A DNA stretch of 64,000 bases from NCBI RefSeq assembly GCF_051020765.1, contig NC_134939.1, positions 1,886,901 through 1,950,900 of the forward strand. Reading direction: 5' to 3'. A program made the position numbers and the translations under genes. This document shows positions 63,527 to 64,000 of this stretch, in pieces (within the stretch, counting starts at the first letter, position 1; every line of letters starts with the position of its first letter). A model generated the notes under the pieces. It had not been told where the DNA came from. It did no database searches and saw nothing but the letters and a program-made list of their open reading frames with translations. This DNA comes from Lasioglossum baleicum. Lineage: Eukaryota > Arthropoda > Insecta > Hymenoptera > Halictidae.

Positions 63527-64000
63527 CTTCGAGCTTCCATTTTTTGACTTCCGTTTAAACTTCGATTTATTTTTCAGAAATAATCGTAGTAGACTTTAAT
63601 TTAACAGATGATAAAGAACTTTGCGATTCATATTTTAAAAATTCTAATTTAAATGAAGTTACATTTCGTAGAGTTTGTGTAGAAAATTCCAGACATTTTG
63701 TATGCATAACTCGAATAACTTTAATGTTCACCACTGCGTTGGTTAATTCGACTGGGAATGTCTGTTAATTACAAACACTGTCATTGCACATAATATTTTG
63801 AACAAGTTTTGAAAATGACGCCTTGATAATTACAACTTGCAGTTTACGAAATTTAATAAAAAATTACCGCCTGGAAAAAATGCTGTCCAACGCATGCCGT
63901 GTGTCTCATCTCTTGGCACGCTTCATACATCAGCAAATCGTTGGAATAGCTGGGACAATAGGAATAATCCTGTGTAGTCGTTTTTATACTCGAGAGAGAT
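63527..64000. other. AT-rich, no gene seen
   Basis: No frame, repeat or RNA gene recognised to the window end. Confidence 0.45.

Overview
This is 64 kb of AT-rich eukaryotic DNA, almost certainly from an insect and most plausibly a hymenopteran such as an ant. That guess rests on the repeat content: Tc1/mariner, hAT, piggyBac-like and Merlin-like transposons, an R1/jockey-type non-LTR retrotransposon with an RNase H domain, many long-hairpin MITEs and dinucleotide microsatellites. There are no operons, ribosome binding sites or prokaryotic genes. I found no convincing host protein-coding gene, tRNA, rRNA or CRISPR array. The longest open frame is 140 codons, and every frame I can classify comes from a transposon.

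Layout. 0-5 kb: a foldback repeat, a Tc1-like MITE, a decayed Tc1 element (minus strand, about 2.44-3.64 kb) and a 5'-truncated non-LTR element whose RNase H tail is still readable (3.66-4.32 kb). 5-14 kb: long palindromic MITEs (5.6, 7.6 and 10.2 kb), a mariner-type element with a piggyBac-like element nested inside it (6.5 kb), a 1.2 kb inverted-repeat element carrying an unclassified 126-codon frame (10.9-12.1 kb), Tc1 fragments at 12.3 and 13.1-13.7 kb, and a Merlin/ISXO2-type transposase fragment at 13.9 kb. 14-22 kb: three copies of a ~540 bp interspersed repeat, an 11-bp satellite, and low-information AT-rich DNA. 23.2-26.3 kb: a nested palindrome. Its core is a 2.34 kb hAT-derived foldback element with ~900 bp arms, a perfect 8-bp target duplication (CTATATAC), a hAT transposase C-terminus in each arm, mirrored 104-codon frames and palindromic ACGGATCCGT subterminal arrays.

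27-38 kb: more Tc1 and Tc3-type pseudogenes (27.8, 29.0, 32.8-33.1, 33.7 and 37.15-37.68 kb), a hAT remnant with a readable dimerisation domain (30.4-31.1 kb), and a 0.7 kb palindrome with tandem repeats in its arms (32.0-32.8 kb). 38.3-41.0 kb: a 2.7 kb block bounded by ~210-245 bp inverted repeats, containing an 18-bp array, a hairpin MITE and a seven-unit ~53-bp array. 41-52 kb: mostly MITEs (TTAA, TA and TTA-type insertions). 52-54 kb: two unassigned open frames, then a 1.07 kb strand-asymmetric tract that reads on the minus strand as a broken Lys/Glu/Arg-rich protein. 54-64 kb: more MITEs, an RTE-like 3' end with a microsatellite tail, and a 679 bp hAT remnant with a perfect 8-bp target duplication (CAAAAGAG).

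The window is best read as a transposon graveyard in gene-poor, possibly heterochromatic DNA. Its genes do not form a pathway. What links the parts is transposition: nonautonomous elements mobilised by TA-, TTAA- and 8-bp-target transposases, repeated nesting, and conversion of ends into long hairpins. The strongest candidates for something undescribed are the hAT foldback element at 23.6-25.9 kb and the modular hairpin families that share one core under different termini (7.6, 10.2 and 56.6 kb).
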